This document shows positions 16,411-25,300 of a stretch of 64,000 nt of DNA, in pieces. The DNA lies in contig NZ_AQYH01000010.1 in the NCBI RefSeq assembly GCF_000380505.1, positions 124,001 through 188,000 on the forward strand, written 5' to 3'. A program made the translations under genes and the position numbers. This DNA comes from Kaistia granuli DSM 23481. GTDB lineage: Bacteria > Pseudomonadota > Alphaproteobacteria > Rhizobiales > Kaistiaceae. The notes under the pieces were generated by a model. The model made no database searches and was not told the DNA's origin. It saw nothing but the letters and a program-made list of their open reading frames with translations. How positions within the stretch are numbered: position 1 is the stretch's first letter; each line of letters opens with the position of its first letter.

Positions 16411-16980
16411 ATGACCGCAGCGCTCGTTTCCGGGCCGGCGACCGAGCCGGTGTCGCTCGCCGACGTCAAGGCGCATCTGCGCGTCGACGGCACGGCGGAG
16501 GACGATCTGATCGCCGCCGCGATCGTGGCGGCGCGCACCCACGTCGAGAGCGAGACGAGGCGTCAGCTGATCGCGCAATCCTGGCGTATCTATCTCGACG
16601 AATGGCCGTCCGGCCGCGCCATCGAGTTGCCCCTCGCGCCGCTGATCTCGGTCGAAAGCGTCACGCTCTACGACGTCGTCGGCGCGGCGCATGTCCTCGA
16701 CCCGGCGGACTATCGCGTCGACGCCGCTCGCCTGCCGCCGCGCATCGTGGCCAAGCTGAAGCCGGCCGTCGCGCTCTACGACAATGGCATCGAGATCGAC
16801 ATCACCGCCGGCTATGGCGTGACCAGCCTCGCGGTGCCGGCGCCACTCCGACAGGCGATCCTGATGCTCGTCGCGCATTGGTACGAGCATCGCGGCGCCG
16901 TCGGCTTCGACCAGGCCGGCGACGTCGCGCCGCTTGGCTTCGAGGCGCTGGTCGCGCCCTATCGGGTGCGTTTGCTGTGA
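16411..16980 (+). CDS. GTA head-tail adaptor (g6-like)
   Basis: A 189-residue head-tail connector. It opens EPVSLADVKAHLRVDGTAED, the signature of the phage gp6-like/phiE125 gp8 connector family, then helices, a beta region (IYLDEWPSGRAIELPLAPL) and AYGV-type ITAGYGV before a C-terminal helix with LVAHWYEHRGAV. It docks on the portal as the first ring of the neck. The ATG at 16411 follows AGGAG by five bases. It overlaps the stopper gene (GTGA). Confidence 0.88.
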   Translation: MTAALVSGPATEPVSLADVKAHLRVDGTAEDDLIAAAIVAARTHVESETRRQLIAQSWRIYLDEWPSGRAIELPLAPLISVESVTLYDVVGAAHVLDPADYRVDAARLPPRIVAKLKPAVALYDNGIEIDITAGYGVTSLAVPAPLRQAILMLVAHWYEHRGAVGFDQAGDVAPLGFEALVAPYRVRLL

Positions 16981-17306
16981 CTGGCTTCGACCCCGGCCAG
17001 CTGTCGAGCCGCATCGTCCTCGAGCGGCCCGTCCGCACGGCGGACGGCGCCGGCGGTGCGACCGTCACCTGGGAGGCCGTCGCCACGCTCTGGGCCGCGA
17101 TCGAGTCGGTCGCGGCCGGTGAGAGCTTGGCCGCCGACCGGCTTTCGACCCGGGTCACGCACCGGATCCGGATCCGCTTCCGCGCCGATATCGAGGGCGG
17201 CCTGCGGATCGTCTATCGCGGTCGTATCCTGCGCATCGCCGCCTGGCGCGACCCGGACGATCAGCGACGCTTCCTTGTTCTCGATGCGGCGGAGGAGCGG
17301 GCATGA
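16977..17306 (+). CDS. GTA head-tail stopper / head closure protein (g7-like)
   Basis: A 109-residue protein of the SPP1 gp16 / HK97 gp9 head-closure family (phage_H_T_join). Family features are RIVLERPVRTADGAGG, WEAVATLWAAIE, THRIRIRFR, and IVYRGRILRIAAWRDPDDQRR. The start is GTG at 16977, overlapping the adaptor stop. It caps the connector until the tail binds. The stop overlaps the next ATG at 17303. Confidence 0.88.
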   Translation: MTGFDPGQLSSRIVLERPVRTADGAGGATVTWEAVATLWAAIESVAAGESLAADRLSTRVTHRIRIRFRADIEGGLRIVYRGRILRIAAWRDPDDQRRFLVLDAAEERA

Positions 17307-17728
17307 ACGCGCGGGCGCTGACCGGATCGGCGCTCGCCGCCGCCTTGCGGAAGGCGGTAGCGCCGGCCGTTTCCGAGGCGTTGCAGCGCAATGCTGAAAG
17401 GCTGAGGCAAGTGCTCGCGGATGCCCGGGCGGAGCGCGATCTGCCCTCTTCCCCCTTGTGGGGGAGCGTTGGAGAGGGGGGTACCAGCTCCGCGCTGCGA
17501 GTTGGACCTCCCGACATCGGCGCCGGTACCCCTCACCCTGACCCTCTCCCACAAGGGGAGAGGGAAACGGAACTCATCCTCGCCGCGCCGCGCGCGGCGG
17601 GCAACCTCTCCCTCGACATCACGCTCACCGGCGAAAACCTGTTCGCCCGGGAGTTCGGCGCGCTCGACGCTGCCGCCGATCCCGTTATCGGCCCGGCGAT
17701 TCACCGCCTGAAGAGGAGATCGCGATGA
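17303..17728 (+). CDS. HK97 gp10-like neck/tail component carrying an in-frame palindromic element
   Basis: A 141-residue protein between stopper and tail terminator, the position of HK97 gp10-like proteins. The first 46 residues are helical (ALAAALRKAVAPAVSEALQR) and the last 53 contain DITLTGENLFAREFGALDA. Between them, about residues 47-89 are coded by palindromic element B2 (17444-17564) and read PHPDPLPQGERE, a peptide typical of translated bacterial palindromes and unlike a phage domain. Without the insert the protein would be near 98 residues, the size I would expect. The frame stays open throughout. Whether the protein still works is unknown. Confidence 0.72.
   Translation: MNARALTGSALAAALRKAVAPAVSEALQRNAERLRQVLADARAERDLPSSPLWGSVGEGGTSSALRVGPPDIGAGTPHPDPLPQGERETELILAAPRAAGNLSLDITLTGENLFAREFGALDAAADPVIGPAIHRLKRRSR
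17444..17564. repeat. Palindromic element, family B (121 bp), inside a coding sequence
   Basis: The left arm begins CCCTCTTCCCCCTTGTGGGG and reaches GGTACC at 17480; the right arm begins GGTACCCCTCACC at 17525 and ends GGGGAGAGGG at 17564. The arms are inverse of each other with a few mismatches, and each also folds on itself. The whole lies in frame within the gp10-like gene. Confidence 0.85.
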
Positions 17729-18123
17729 TCGCAGCCCTCGAGCTTCAGGCGGCGCTCGTCGCCCGAGTTCTGACCGATGGCGATCTCGCGGCCCTTGTCG
17801 ACGGTCGCATCCATGACGGCGCGCCTCGCGCCACGGCGTTTCCGTCCATCACCATTGGCGAGACGGGACAGGCCGACTGGTCGAGCGACAACGAGGCGGG
17901 CGGCGAGGTTCGTCTCACCCTGCACGTCTGGTCGCGCGGTGTCGGCAAGCGCAAGGCCTGGACCATAATCGGCCATCTGATGCGCCTGCTGCACGACGCG
18001 CCGCTGGTCCTTGAGGCGGGCGCGCTGGTGCTCGTCCGCATCACTTTCGCGGAAGTTCGCCTGGATCCAGACGGCATTACCGAGCACGGCGTCGTGCGGG
18101 TCGCCGCGCTGGTCGAGAACTAG
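17725..18123 (+). CDS. GTA tail terminator, DUF3168 family (g8-like)
   Basis: A 132-residue DUF3168 protein. Family features are the N-terminal ALQAALVARVLTDGDLAALVDGR, FPSITIGET, and the LHVWSRGVGKRKAWTIIGHL region. It forms the ring that ends tail-tube polymerisation and joins head and tail. The ATG at 17725 overlaps the previous stop (ATGA), so translation is probably coupled to the gp10-like gene that carries the palindrome. Confidence 0.88.
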   Translation: MIAALELQAALVARVLTDGDLAALVDGRIHDGAPRATAFPSITIGETGQADWSSDNEAGGEVRLTLHVWSRGVGKRKAWTIIGHLMRLLHDAPLVLEAGALVLVRITFAEVRLDPDGITEHGVVRVAALVEN

Positions 18124-18183
18124 GGGCGCCAGCAGCGACCTCCGCTTCAGCATCCGGGACAATCCAGATCGAAAGGAACCACC

Positions 18184-18600
18184 ATGACCGCGCAGAAGGG
18201 CAAGGATCTGCTCCTGAAGATCGACACCACCGGATCCGGCGCTTTCGCGACGGTGGCCGGCATGCGGACGCGGCGATTCGCGCTCAACGCCGAGACGGTC
18301 GACATCACCGACACGGACTCGGCCGGCCGCTGGCGCGAGCTTTTGGCCGGCGCCGGTGTGCGCCGCGCCAGCGTCTCCGGCTCCGGCATCTTTCGCGATG
18401 CCGCGACCGACGCCGCGATCCGCACGCTGTTCTTCGACGGCGCGATCCGGGATTTCCAGCTGATCGTGCCGGATTTCGGCACGCTCGCCGGACCGTTCCA
18501 GCTGACCGCGCTCGACTATGCCGGCGAGCATGACGGCGCCGTCACCTACGAGATCGCGCTGGAATCGGCCGGCCTCGTCAGCTTCACGGCGGCTTCGTGA
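18184..18600 (+). CDS. GTA major tail tube protein (g9)
   Basis: A 138-residue tail tube protein of the TP901-1 major tail family. Diagnostic segments are MTAQKGKDLLLKIDTTG, VDITDTDSAGRWRELL, VSGSGIFRDAATD and LTALDYAGEHDGAVTYEIAL. Hexameric rings of it stack around the tape measure. The ATG at 18184 follows GAAAGGAACCACC. The stop overlaps the next start (TGATG). Confidence 0.93.
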   Translation: MTAQKGKDLLLKIDTTGSGAFATVAGMRTRRFALNAETVDITDTDSAGRWRELLAGAGVRRASVSGSGIFRDAATDAAIRTLFFDGAIRDFQLIVPDFGTLAGPFQLTALDYAGEHDGAVTYEIALESAGLVSFTAAS

Positions 18601-18917
18601 TGGCGAACCGGCATCGCGGCGAGATCGAGGCCGTGCTCGACGGAAAGCCGCATGTGCTCTGCCTGACGCTCGGCGCGCTGGCGGAGCTGGAGACGGCGTT
18701 CGGAGCGGAGGACCTTTCTGCGCTCGCCGCCCGCTTCGGCGAGGGCAGGCTTTCGGCGCGCGATGCGATCCGCATCCTCGGCGCGGGCCTGCGCGGTGCG
18801 GGGGCTGTGATCGACGACCATCAGGTCGCCGCCATGCGCGCCGAGCACGGCGCGGCCGGCTTCGCGGGAATCGTCTCCGAGCTTCTCGGCGCGACCTTCG
18901 GCGGGGGTGGGGGGTGA
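18600..18917 (+). CDS. GTA TAC family protein (g10-like)
   Basis: A 105-residue protein resembling the gene transfer agent gp10 / GTA TAC family: MANRHRGEIEAVLDGKPHVL, LTLGALAELETAFGAEDL, then a region on indexing of AIRILGAGLRGAG. Proteins at this position act as tail assembly chaperones that guard the tape measure. ATG at 18600 (a GTG one codon earlier is possible) overlaps the tube gene stop. It ends in a glycine run that overlaps the next start. Confidence 0.82.
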   Translation: MANRHRGEIEAVLDGKPHVLCLTLGALAELETAFGAEDLSALAARFGEGRLSARDAIRILGAGLRGAGAVIDDHQVAAMRAEHGAAGFAGIVSELLGATFGGGGG

Positions 18918-19144
18918 GAGCCTTGCTTCCCTCAGGCGGCGAGGTGCCGCCCTTTCCCTGGCGCGAGGCGATGGCGATCGGCTTTGGGGTGCTGAAGCTC
19001 TCGAGCCGCGAATTCTGGGCGCTGACGCCGCGCGAGCTCGCCGCCGCGATCGTGGGCCTGACCGGCAGGACTTCAGCGCCGATGGACCGCGCCGCTTTCG
19101 AGGATCTTGCGCGGCGCTATCCGGACCTTGAATCCTCCCCTTGA
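18914..19144 (+). CDS. GTA phage tail assembly chaperone-like protein (DUF2376/g10.1-like)
   Basis: A 76-residue protein from a GTG at 18914 that overlaps the previous stop. It reads PFPWREAMAIGFGVLKLSSR and FWALTPRELAAAI, matching the short rcc01693-like/DUF2376 proteins found between gp10 and the tape measure in GTAs. The stop codon TGA at 19142-19144 lies inside a palindrome (19134-19150), so the last residues (ESSP) come from the repeat rather than the original gene. Confidence 0.78.
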   Translation: MRALLPSGGEVPPFPWREAMAIGFGVLKLSSREFWALTPRELAAAIVGLTGRTSAPMDRAAFEDLARRYPDLESSP

Positions 19145-19150
19145 GGGAGG
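19134..19150. repeat. Family C hairpin at the end of the chaperone gene
   Basis: CCTCCC-CTTGA-GGGAGG forms a tight hairpin and supplies the stop codon of the preceding gene. The following TTCGAACGGAGCGGGTGGG is typical of truncated copies of this palindrome type. It is related to the larger element at 21341-21463. Confidence 0.65.
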
Positions 19151-19194
19151 GTTCGAACGGAGCGGGTGGGCCCAGGGAATAAGGAGCCATTTGC

Positions 19195-19749
19195 ATGACC
19201 GCACCGATCGACGAACTGTCCGTCCGCATCACCGCCGACACCTCCGCCTTCACCGCCTCGCTGGATGGCCTGGCCAAGCAGGCGGACGGCCTTTCCGGCA
19301 CGATCAGCCGGGCGTTTCGCGACGCCGTCGTCGGCGGCAAGGAATTCGACGACATCCTGAAGGGCCTGGCGCTGCGCTTCTCGACCATGGCGCTGAACGC
19401 GGCGCTGAAGCCGATCGAAAGCGGGATCGGCGGCCTGCTGTCGGGGCTCGTCGGTTCGCTCGGCGGGCTGGGCGGCGTCAAGCCGTTCGCCAAGGGCGGC
19501 GTCGTCGCCAGCCCGACCTATTTTCCCTTGTCCGGCGGGCTCGGCTTGATGGGCGAGGCGGGAGCGGAAGCCGTCATGCCGCTTGCGCGCGGACCCGACG
19601 GCAGGCTCGGCGTTTCGGGCGCTGGCGGCGCGCCGGTTACCGTCAACATCGCCATCCAGACGCCGGATGCCGCCTCGTTCCGCAAATCCGAGGCGCATGT
19701 TGCCGCGACGCTCGCCCGCGCCGTCGGGCGCGGCAGAAGGGGGCTTTGA
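19195..19749 (+). CDS. GTA tail tape measure protein (short, g11)
   Basis: A 184-residue tape measure protein. The N-terminus (DELSVRITADTSAFTASLDG) matches the phage tail tape measure start. A glycine-rich middle (GIGGLLSGLVGSLGGLGG) is followed by FAKGGVVASPTYFPLSGG and GLMGEAGAEAVMPLARGPDG, highly conserved in GTA g11 and lambda-like tape measures. The short length fits the short tail of RcGTA. ATG at 19195 is preceded by AAGGAG at 19181-19186. The stop overlaps the next ATG (TGATG). Confidence 0.92.
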   Translation: MTAPIDELSVRITADTSAFTASLDGLAKQADGLSGTISRAFRDAVVGGKEFDDILKGLALRFSTMALNAALKPIESGIGGLLSGLVGSLGGLGGVKPFAKGGVVASPTYFPLSGGLGLMGEAGAEAVMPLARGPDGRLGVSGAGGAPVTVNIAIQTPDAASFRKSEAHVAATLARAVGRGRRGL

Positions 19750-20390
19750 TGCCGCTGATCCCCGCTTTTCACGAGGTCCGCTTCCCCACCAACATCGCCT
19801 TCGGTTCCTCCGGCGGGCCGGAGCGGCGCACCGAGGTGGTGACGCTCGGCTCGGGCGGCGAGCGGCGCAATGCCCGCTGGGCGGAATCGCGCCGCCGCTA
19901 CGACGCCGGCTATGGCGTCCGCTCGCTCGCCGACCTGCACGAGGTGATCGCGTTCTTCGAGGAGCGGCGCGGCAAGCTGTTCGGCTTCCGCTGGCGCGAC
20001 CGCGCCGACGACGCCTCCGCCCCGCCGGGCACCGAGCCGGGCGCGACCGACCAGCGCCTCGGCATCGGCGACGGCGCGACAACGGTGTTTGCATTGAAGA
20101 AGACCTATGGCGGCCTGCATGCGCCCTATGAAAGGCCGATCGCCAAGCCGGTCGACGGCACGGTTCTGGTCGCGGTCGACGGGGTCGGGCTGGCGACTGG
20201 GGATTTCGCCGTCGACCCTTCGACCGGGCTCGTGACGCTCGCCGAGGCGCCGGCGGAAAGCGCCGTCGTCACCGCCGGCTTCCGCTTCGACGTGCCGGTG
20301 CGCTTCGATACCGACCAACTGGTGATCAACCTCGCCGCCTTCGAGGCGGGCGAGATCCCGTCGATCCCGATCGTGGAGATCCGGCCATGA
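19749..20390 (+). CDS. GTA distal tail protein, DUF2460 (g12)
   Basis: A 213-residue DUF2460 protein. It begins FHEVRFPTNIAFGSSGGPER, with TEVVTLGSGGERRNARW and FFEERRGKLFGFRWRDRADD, all hallmarks of the family. In RcGTA this protein forms the distal tail ring between the tube and the hub. Start overlaps the tape measure stop; stop overlaps the g13 start (ATGA). Confidence 0.93.
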   Translation: MPLIPAFHEVRFPTNIAFGSSGGPERRTEVVTLGSGGERRNARWAESRRRYDAGYGVRSLADLHEVIAFFEERRGKLFGFRWRDRADDASAPPGTEPGATDQRLGIGDGATTVFALKKTYGGLHAPYERPIAKPVDGTVLVAVDGVGLATGDFAVDPSTGLVTLAEAPAESAVVTAGFRFDVPVRFDTDQLVINLAAFEAGEIPSIPIVEIRP

Positions 20391-21274
20391 AGGCGATCCC
20401 GCCGGCGCTCGCGGCGCATCTCTCCGGCGACGCCTCGACGACATGCCATGCCTGGCGACTGACGCGGAAGGATGGCGTCGTGCTGGGGTTCACCGACCAC
20501 GACCGCGACCTCGTCTTCGACGGCGTCACCTTCGAGGCGGCGACGGGGCTTGCGGCGAGCGAGGCGAGCGCCGAGACCGGTATGGTGACGGGCGGCATGG
20601 AGGTCGCCGGCGCGCTCACCTCCGACCGGCTGTCGGAGGCGGAGCTCGCGGCCGGCGCCTTCGATCACGCCCGGATCGAGACCTTCCTGGTCAACTGGGC
20701 CGTGCCCGAAGAACGGCTGCTGCTGCGCGTCGGCCATATCGGCGAGGTGCTGCGGGAGGATGGCGCGTTCCGGGTCGAGATCCGGGGCATCGCGGCCGCG
20801 CTCGACGAGCCGCAGGGCCGGGTGTTCCGCGCCGTCTGCGACGCCGACCTCGGCGATATCCGCTGCAAGGTTGATCTCGACGACCCGGCCTACCGCGGCG
20901 GTGGCACGGTTGTCGCCGCTTCAGACGGGCGACGCTTCAGCATCGCTGGCCTCGACGGCTTCGCCGCCGGTTGGTTCGAGCGTGGCGTTCTGCAGTGGGC
21001 GAATGGCGCCAATGCCGGCCGCCGGGCGGTGGTCAAGGCGGACCGCTCGGGGGCGGACGGGCGACAGATTGAACTCTGGAGCGCGATGACGGCGCCGATC
21101 GGGCCGGGCGACGGCTTCATCATCACCGCCGGCTGCGACAAGCGCTTCGGCACTTGTCGAGAGAAATTCGCCAACGCGCTGAATTTTCGTGGCTTTCCGC
21201 ACATGCCGGGCAATGATTTCGCCCTCGGCTACGCGCGCAACAGCGGCCGCAACAATGGCGGGCGGCTGACTTAG
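20387..21274 (+). CDS. GTA hub protein, DUF2163 / phage BR0599 family (g13)
   Basis: A 295-residue DUF2163 protein. It reads CHAWRLTRKDGVVLGFTDHD and LVFDGVTFEAATGL at the N-terminus and ends with FRGFPHMPGNDFALGY. Two cysteine pairs are visible (CDADLGDIRC, CDKRFGTC); in the RcGTA hub such cysteines have been reported to hold an iron-sulfur cluster. It forms the tail hub between the distal ring and the host-specificity protein. ATG at 20387 overlaps the DUF2460 stop. Confidence 0.93.
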   Translation: MKAIPPALAAHLSGDASTTCHAWRLTRKDGVVLGFTDHDRDLVFDGVTFEAATGLAASEASAETGMVTGGMEVAGALTSDRLSEAELAAGAFDHARIETFLVNWAVPEERLLLRVGHIGEVLREDGAFRVEIRGIAAALDEPQGRVFRAVCDADLGDIRCKVDLDDPAYRGGGTVVAASDGRRFSIAGLDGFAAGWFERGVLQWANGANAGRRAVVKADRSGADGRQIELWSAMTAPIGPGDGFIITAGCDKRFGTCREKFANALNFRGFPHMPGNDFALGYARNSGRNNGGRLT

Positions 21275-21340
21275 TTTCGTGGCGAATGGCCTGTCGTATG
21301 GCAGGGAGGTGGAGGCCCGGCCTTCTTCCTTGAACCTCCC

Positions 21341-21463
21341 CCTTGAGGGGAGGTCGAAAACGCCCTTCGCGTTTTCGGGAGGGGGTAATCCGCGGAGTTT
21401 GCGGCAGATCGGACGAAGAACCCCTCCCCAAAACCGCTTTGCGGTTTTGACCCTCCCTCAAGG
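21341..21463. repeat. Palindromic element, family C (123 bp)
   Basis: The left arm CCTTGAGGGGAGGTCGAAAA... and the right arm ...TTTTGACCCTCCCTCAAGG are inverse over about 45 bp. Each arm has its own hairpin (CGAAAACGC/GCGTTTTCG at 21354-21377 and AAAACCGC/GCGGTTTT at 21430-21448). It sits between the convergent 3' ends of g13 and the small opposite-strand gene. Confidence 0.85.
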
Positions 21464-21470
21464 CAAGGCT

Positions 21471-21782
21471 TCAGGAGGATGACGCAGCCGACTCGGCGGC
21501 GTCGAGCTCGCGTTCCAGTTCGTCGATCGCGGCGAGGCTGTCGCGGAGGGCGGCGGCCCGCTTGGCGTCGTCCGAGGACGCGCGGCTGATGATCTGCAGC
21601 GCCTCGAAGCAGCGCGCCGCCGTATCCGTCGCCGCCGCGCCGACGGCGGGCGTCCACGTCACATGAGATAGCGCGACGTCGATCTCCCGGCTGATCTCGT
21701 TCTTGGCTGGCCACGCGGTCTCGCGGGTCAGCCCGCTCAGGAGCTCGCGCAGCGAAGCCATGTTCTCGGTGTGCTGGGGCAT
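21471..21782 (-). CDS. Small hypothetical protein on the opposite strand of the GTA cluster
   Basis: A 103-residue protein on the minus strand between g13 and g14. The ATG at 21782 has CAGGAACT upstream. The product starts MPQHTENMASLRELLSGLTR; the C-terminal half is strongly helical and acidic (AAIDELERELDAAESAASSS), perhaps a coiled coil. I recognise no family. Codon usage (GC-rich third positions) looks like its neighbours, supporting real coding. Divergent from the peptidase gene with a 108-bp spacer. It behaves like a small cargo or 'moron' gene in the cluster; function unknown. Confidence 0.6.
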   Translation of the reverse strand: MPQHTENMASLRELLSGLTRETAWPAKNEISREIDVALSHVTWTPAVGAAATDTAARCFEALQIISRASSDDAKRAAALRDSLAAIDELERELDAAESAASSS

Positions 21783-21890
21783 TTCTAGTTCCTGAGAGCC
21801 GTCCGGGGCCGTCGCGTCCCCTCGTTCAACGCCACGACCGTCGCTGCCTGCGCAGCCGGCGGACCGTCGCAGATTCGGACATGGATCGAA

Positions 21891-22334
21891 ATGGCAGAAC
21901 CGCTTTCCCGTGAGGCGATCGTCGAGGTGGCGGTGGCCTGGCTCGGCACGCCCTATCGGCATCAGGCCTCGCTCCAGGGCGTCGGAGCCGATTGTCTCGG
22001 GCTGGTGCGCGGCGTCTGGCGCGCGGTCTATGGCGAAGAGCCCGAAGAAATGCCGGCCTATACGGCCGACTGGGCCGAGGCGCGCGGCGTCGAGACGCTG
22101 GCCGAGGCCGCCGCCCGCCACATGCCTGCCATCCCGGTCGACGCCGCTACGACAGGCGACCTGTTGCTCTTCCGCTGGCGCGTTGGCCTACCCGCCAAGC
22201 ACGCGGCGATCCTCGTCGCGCCGGATCGCTTCCTGCATGCCCATGACGGGGCTTCCGTCGCAACCGCCGCCTTCTCGCCCTGGTGGCGGCGGCGCGCCGC
22301 CTTTGCCTTCCGCTTTCCCGGAGTGACCGACTGA
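21891..22334 (+). CDS. GTA NlpC/P60 family cell-wall peptidase (g14)
   Basis: A 147-residue NlpC/P60 cysteine peptidase. The catalytic cysteine is in GVGADCLGLVRGVW and the histidine in LPAKHAAILVAPD; AWLGTPYRHQ at the N-terminus is conserved. In GTAs and related phages it sits in the tail tip and is thought to open peptidoglycan during DNA delivery. ATG at 21891. Its stop overlaps the host-specificity gene (TGATG). Confidence 0.93.
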   Translation: MAEPLSREAIVEVAVAWLGTPYRHQASLQGVGADCLGLVRGVWRAVYGEEPEEMPAYTADWAEARGVETLAEAAARHMPAIPVDAATTGDLLLFRWRVGLPAKHAAILVAPDRFLHAHDGASVATAAFSPWWRRRAAFAFRFPGVTD

Positions 22335-25300
22335 TGGCGACCCTCGTCCTGCAGGCGGCCGGCGCCGCCATTGGCGGCCTGTTCGGTCCGATTGGTGCGA
22401 TCGTCGGCGGCGCGGTCGGCGCCATGGCCGGCTATGCCGTCGACCAAACCCTATTCGGCCGGGATATCGAGGGGCCGCGCCTCGGCGATCTCTCCGTCCA
22501 GCGTTCGGAGGAGGGCACGCCGATCCCGCGCGTCTATGGTCGCTCCCGCCTCGCCGGCCAGGTCATCTGGGCGACGCATTTCCAGGAGGTGAAGGAGGAG
22601 GAGGGCGGCAAGGGCGGCCCGACCGTTACCACCTATTCCTATTTCGCCAATTTCGCCGTCGGGATCTGCGAGGGGCCGATCGCCCGCATCGGTCGCGTCT
22701 GGGCCGACGGCAATCTGATCAACCTCGCCGACGTGCATCACAGGATCCATCTCGGCCGTGAGGACCAGGGCGCCGACAGCCTGATCGAGGCGAAGCAGGG
22801 CGCAACCGGCACGCCCGCCTATCGCGGCACCGCGACGGTGGTGTTCGAGCGCCTGCCGGTCGGCGACTACGGCAACCGCCTGCCGCAGCTAGCCTTCGAG
22901 GTGTTTCGCCCCGTGGGCGGCGTCGAGGACGAGATCCGCGCCGTCGTCATCATCCCCGGCGCGTCGGAGTTCGCCTATGACCCGCTGCCGGTCTACACTT
23001 CCAAGGGGCCGGGCCGCCGCGTCACCGTCAACCGTCATGTCGATGGCGCGCGCACCGACTGGGAAGCCTCGATCGACGATCTGCAGGCGCTCTGCCCGAA
23101 TCTCGAGCGGGCGGCGCTCGCCGTGTCGTGGTTCGGCGACGATCTCCGCGCCGGCCATTGCACCGTCGCGCCACGCGTCGAGGACTTTTCGACCGTCACC
23201 AGCCCGACGAGCTGGCGTGTCGCCGGCTTGAACCGCAGCGCGGCACGCGCCGTGAGCCGGATCGACGACCGGCCGGCCTTCGGCGGCACACCCTCCGACG
23301 ACAGCGTCATCCGCGCCATCCGCGACCTGAAGGCGCGTGGGCTCGCCGTTACCTTCTATCCGTTCCTGATGATGGACATTCCCGCCGGTAACGCGCTGCC
23401 GCATCCCTATTGGGACGCCAACCAGCCGGCCTATCCCTGGCGTGGCGAGATCACCGGCGCGATCGCGCCGGGGCGGCCCGGCACACCGGACAAGACGGCG
23501 GCGGCAGCCAGCGAGATCGCCCAATTCGTCGGCACGACGGCGCGGACGGATTTTTCCGTCTCGGGCGGGGCGGTGCATTACTCCGGCCCGGCCGAATGGA
23601 CCTACCGGCGCATGGTCCTGCACGCCGCCCATCTCTGCAAGGCGGCCGGCGGCGTCGACGCCTTTCTCATCGGCTCGGAGCTGCGCGGCCTGACGACCCT
23701 GCGTTCCGGCCCGTCGACCTATCCCTTCGTCGCGGCGCTCAAGGCGCTCGCGGCCGATGTCCGCGCCATCCTGCCCTCGGCGAAGATCACCTATGCGGCC
23801 GACTGGAGCGAATATTTCGGCCATCAGCCGGGCGACGGCTCGGGCGACGCTCACTTCCATCTCGATCCGCTCTGGGCGGATGCCGCGATCGACGCGATCG
23901 GCATCGACAGCTACGTGCCGCTGTCGGACTGGCGCGACGGCTACGACCATCTCGACGCCCAGACGGCCGAGAGCGGCCGCGACGTCGACTATCTCCGCGC
24001 CAACATCGCCGGCGGCGAGGGCTTCGACTGGTACTATGCGAGCGACGCCGACCGGCGGGCGCAGATCCGCTCGCCGATCACCGATGGCGGGGCGGGCAAG
24101 CCCTGGGTGTTCCGCTACAAGGACCTCGTCGGCTGGTGGTCGAACCCGCATTTCGACCGGCCGGGCGGCGTCGAGGGCGGGACGCCGACCAGTTGGGTGC
24201 CGCAGTCGAAGCCGATCTGGTTCACCGAGATCGGCTGCCCGGCGATCGACAAGGGCGCCAACGAGCCGAACGTCTTTCCGGATCCGAAGGTCGGCGGCTC
24301 GCGCCTGCCGCATTTTTCCAATGGCGGCCGCGACGCTCTGATGCAGGAGCGCTTCCTAACCGCCGTGCTCGGTTACTGGGATCCGGCCGCGCCGGATTTC
24401 TTGGCGAGCGCGAACCCGCTCTCCCCCGTCTATGGCGGGCGGATGGTCGATCCCCGCCGCACCTATGTCTGGTCCTGGGACGCGCGGCCTTATCCGGCCT
24501 TCCCACGGCTCACCGAAATCTGGTCCGATGGCGGCAATTGGGAGACCGGCCATTGGCTGAACGGCCGGCTCGGCAACCTCTCCACCATCCGCCTGGTCGA
24601 GCGCATCCTGCGCGACTATCGCTTCCTCGATTTCCGCATCGGCGATCTCGAAGGCGCGGTAGACGGGTTCGTCATCGCCCGCATCGGCTCGGCGCGGCAG
24701 GCGTTGCAGGGGCTTTCCGAGGCGCTCGGCTTCGAGGCGGCCGAATCCGGAGCGGTCGTGCGCTTCGTCCGTCGCGGCCTGCCGCGCCTGACGCTTCATC
24801 CCGCCGATCTGGTCGAGGAGGGCGAGCAGCCGCTCATTGCCATCCGCCGGGCGCAGGAGACGGAGCTTCCGGCCGAGCTCGCCTTCGGCTTCATCGATGG
24901 CGCTAGCGATTACCGCGACCGCGTCGTCGCTTCGCGCCGGCTGGAGGCGGCGGGTGAGAGGCAAGCCGCGCTCTCGACCGGCATCGTCACCGATGACGGC
25001 CTGGCAGTGGCGCTCGCCGATCAGCGCCTGCAGGAAATCTGGGACGGCCGCGAGACGGTGTCGCTGGCGCTAACGGATCGCCGCCTCGGCATCGAGCCGG
25101 CCGATGTCGTCAGCCTGCTCCGGCCCGAGGGGCGCGTGAGCTTTCGCGTCACCAAGGTCGAGGACGGCCTGGCGCGGCGGATCGAGGGGCGGACGGTCGA
25201 TCCCTTTGGATCGCCGGCAGCGGCCGGCAACGGCTCGGGCGCGCCGCCGGAATGGTCTGTCGATCCCGGCCCGCCGGACGTCGTCGTGCTCGACCTGCCT

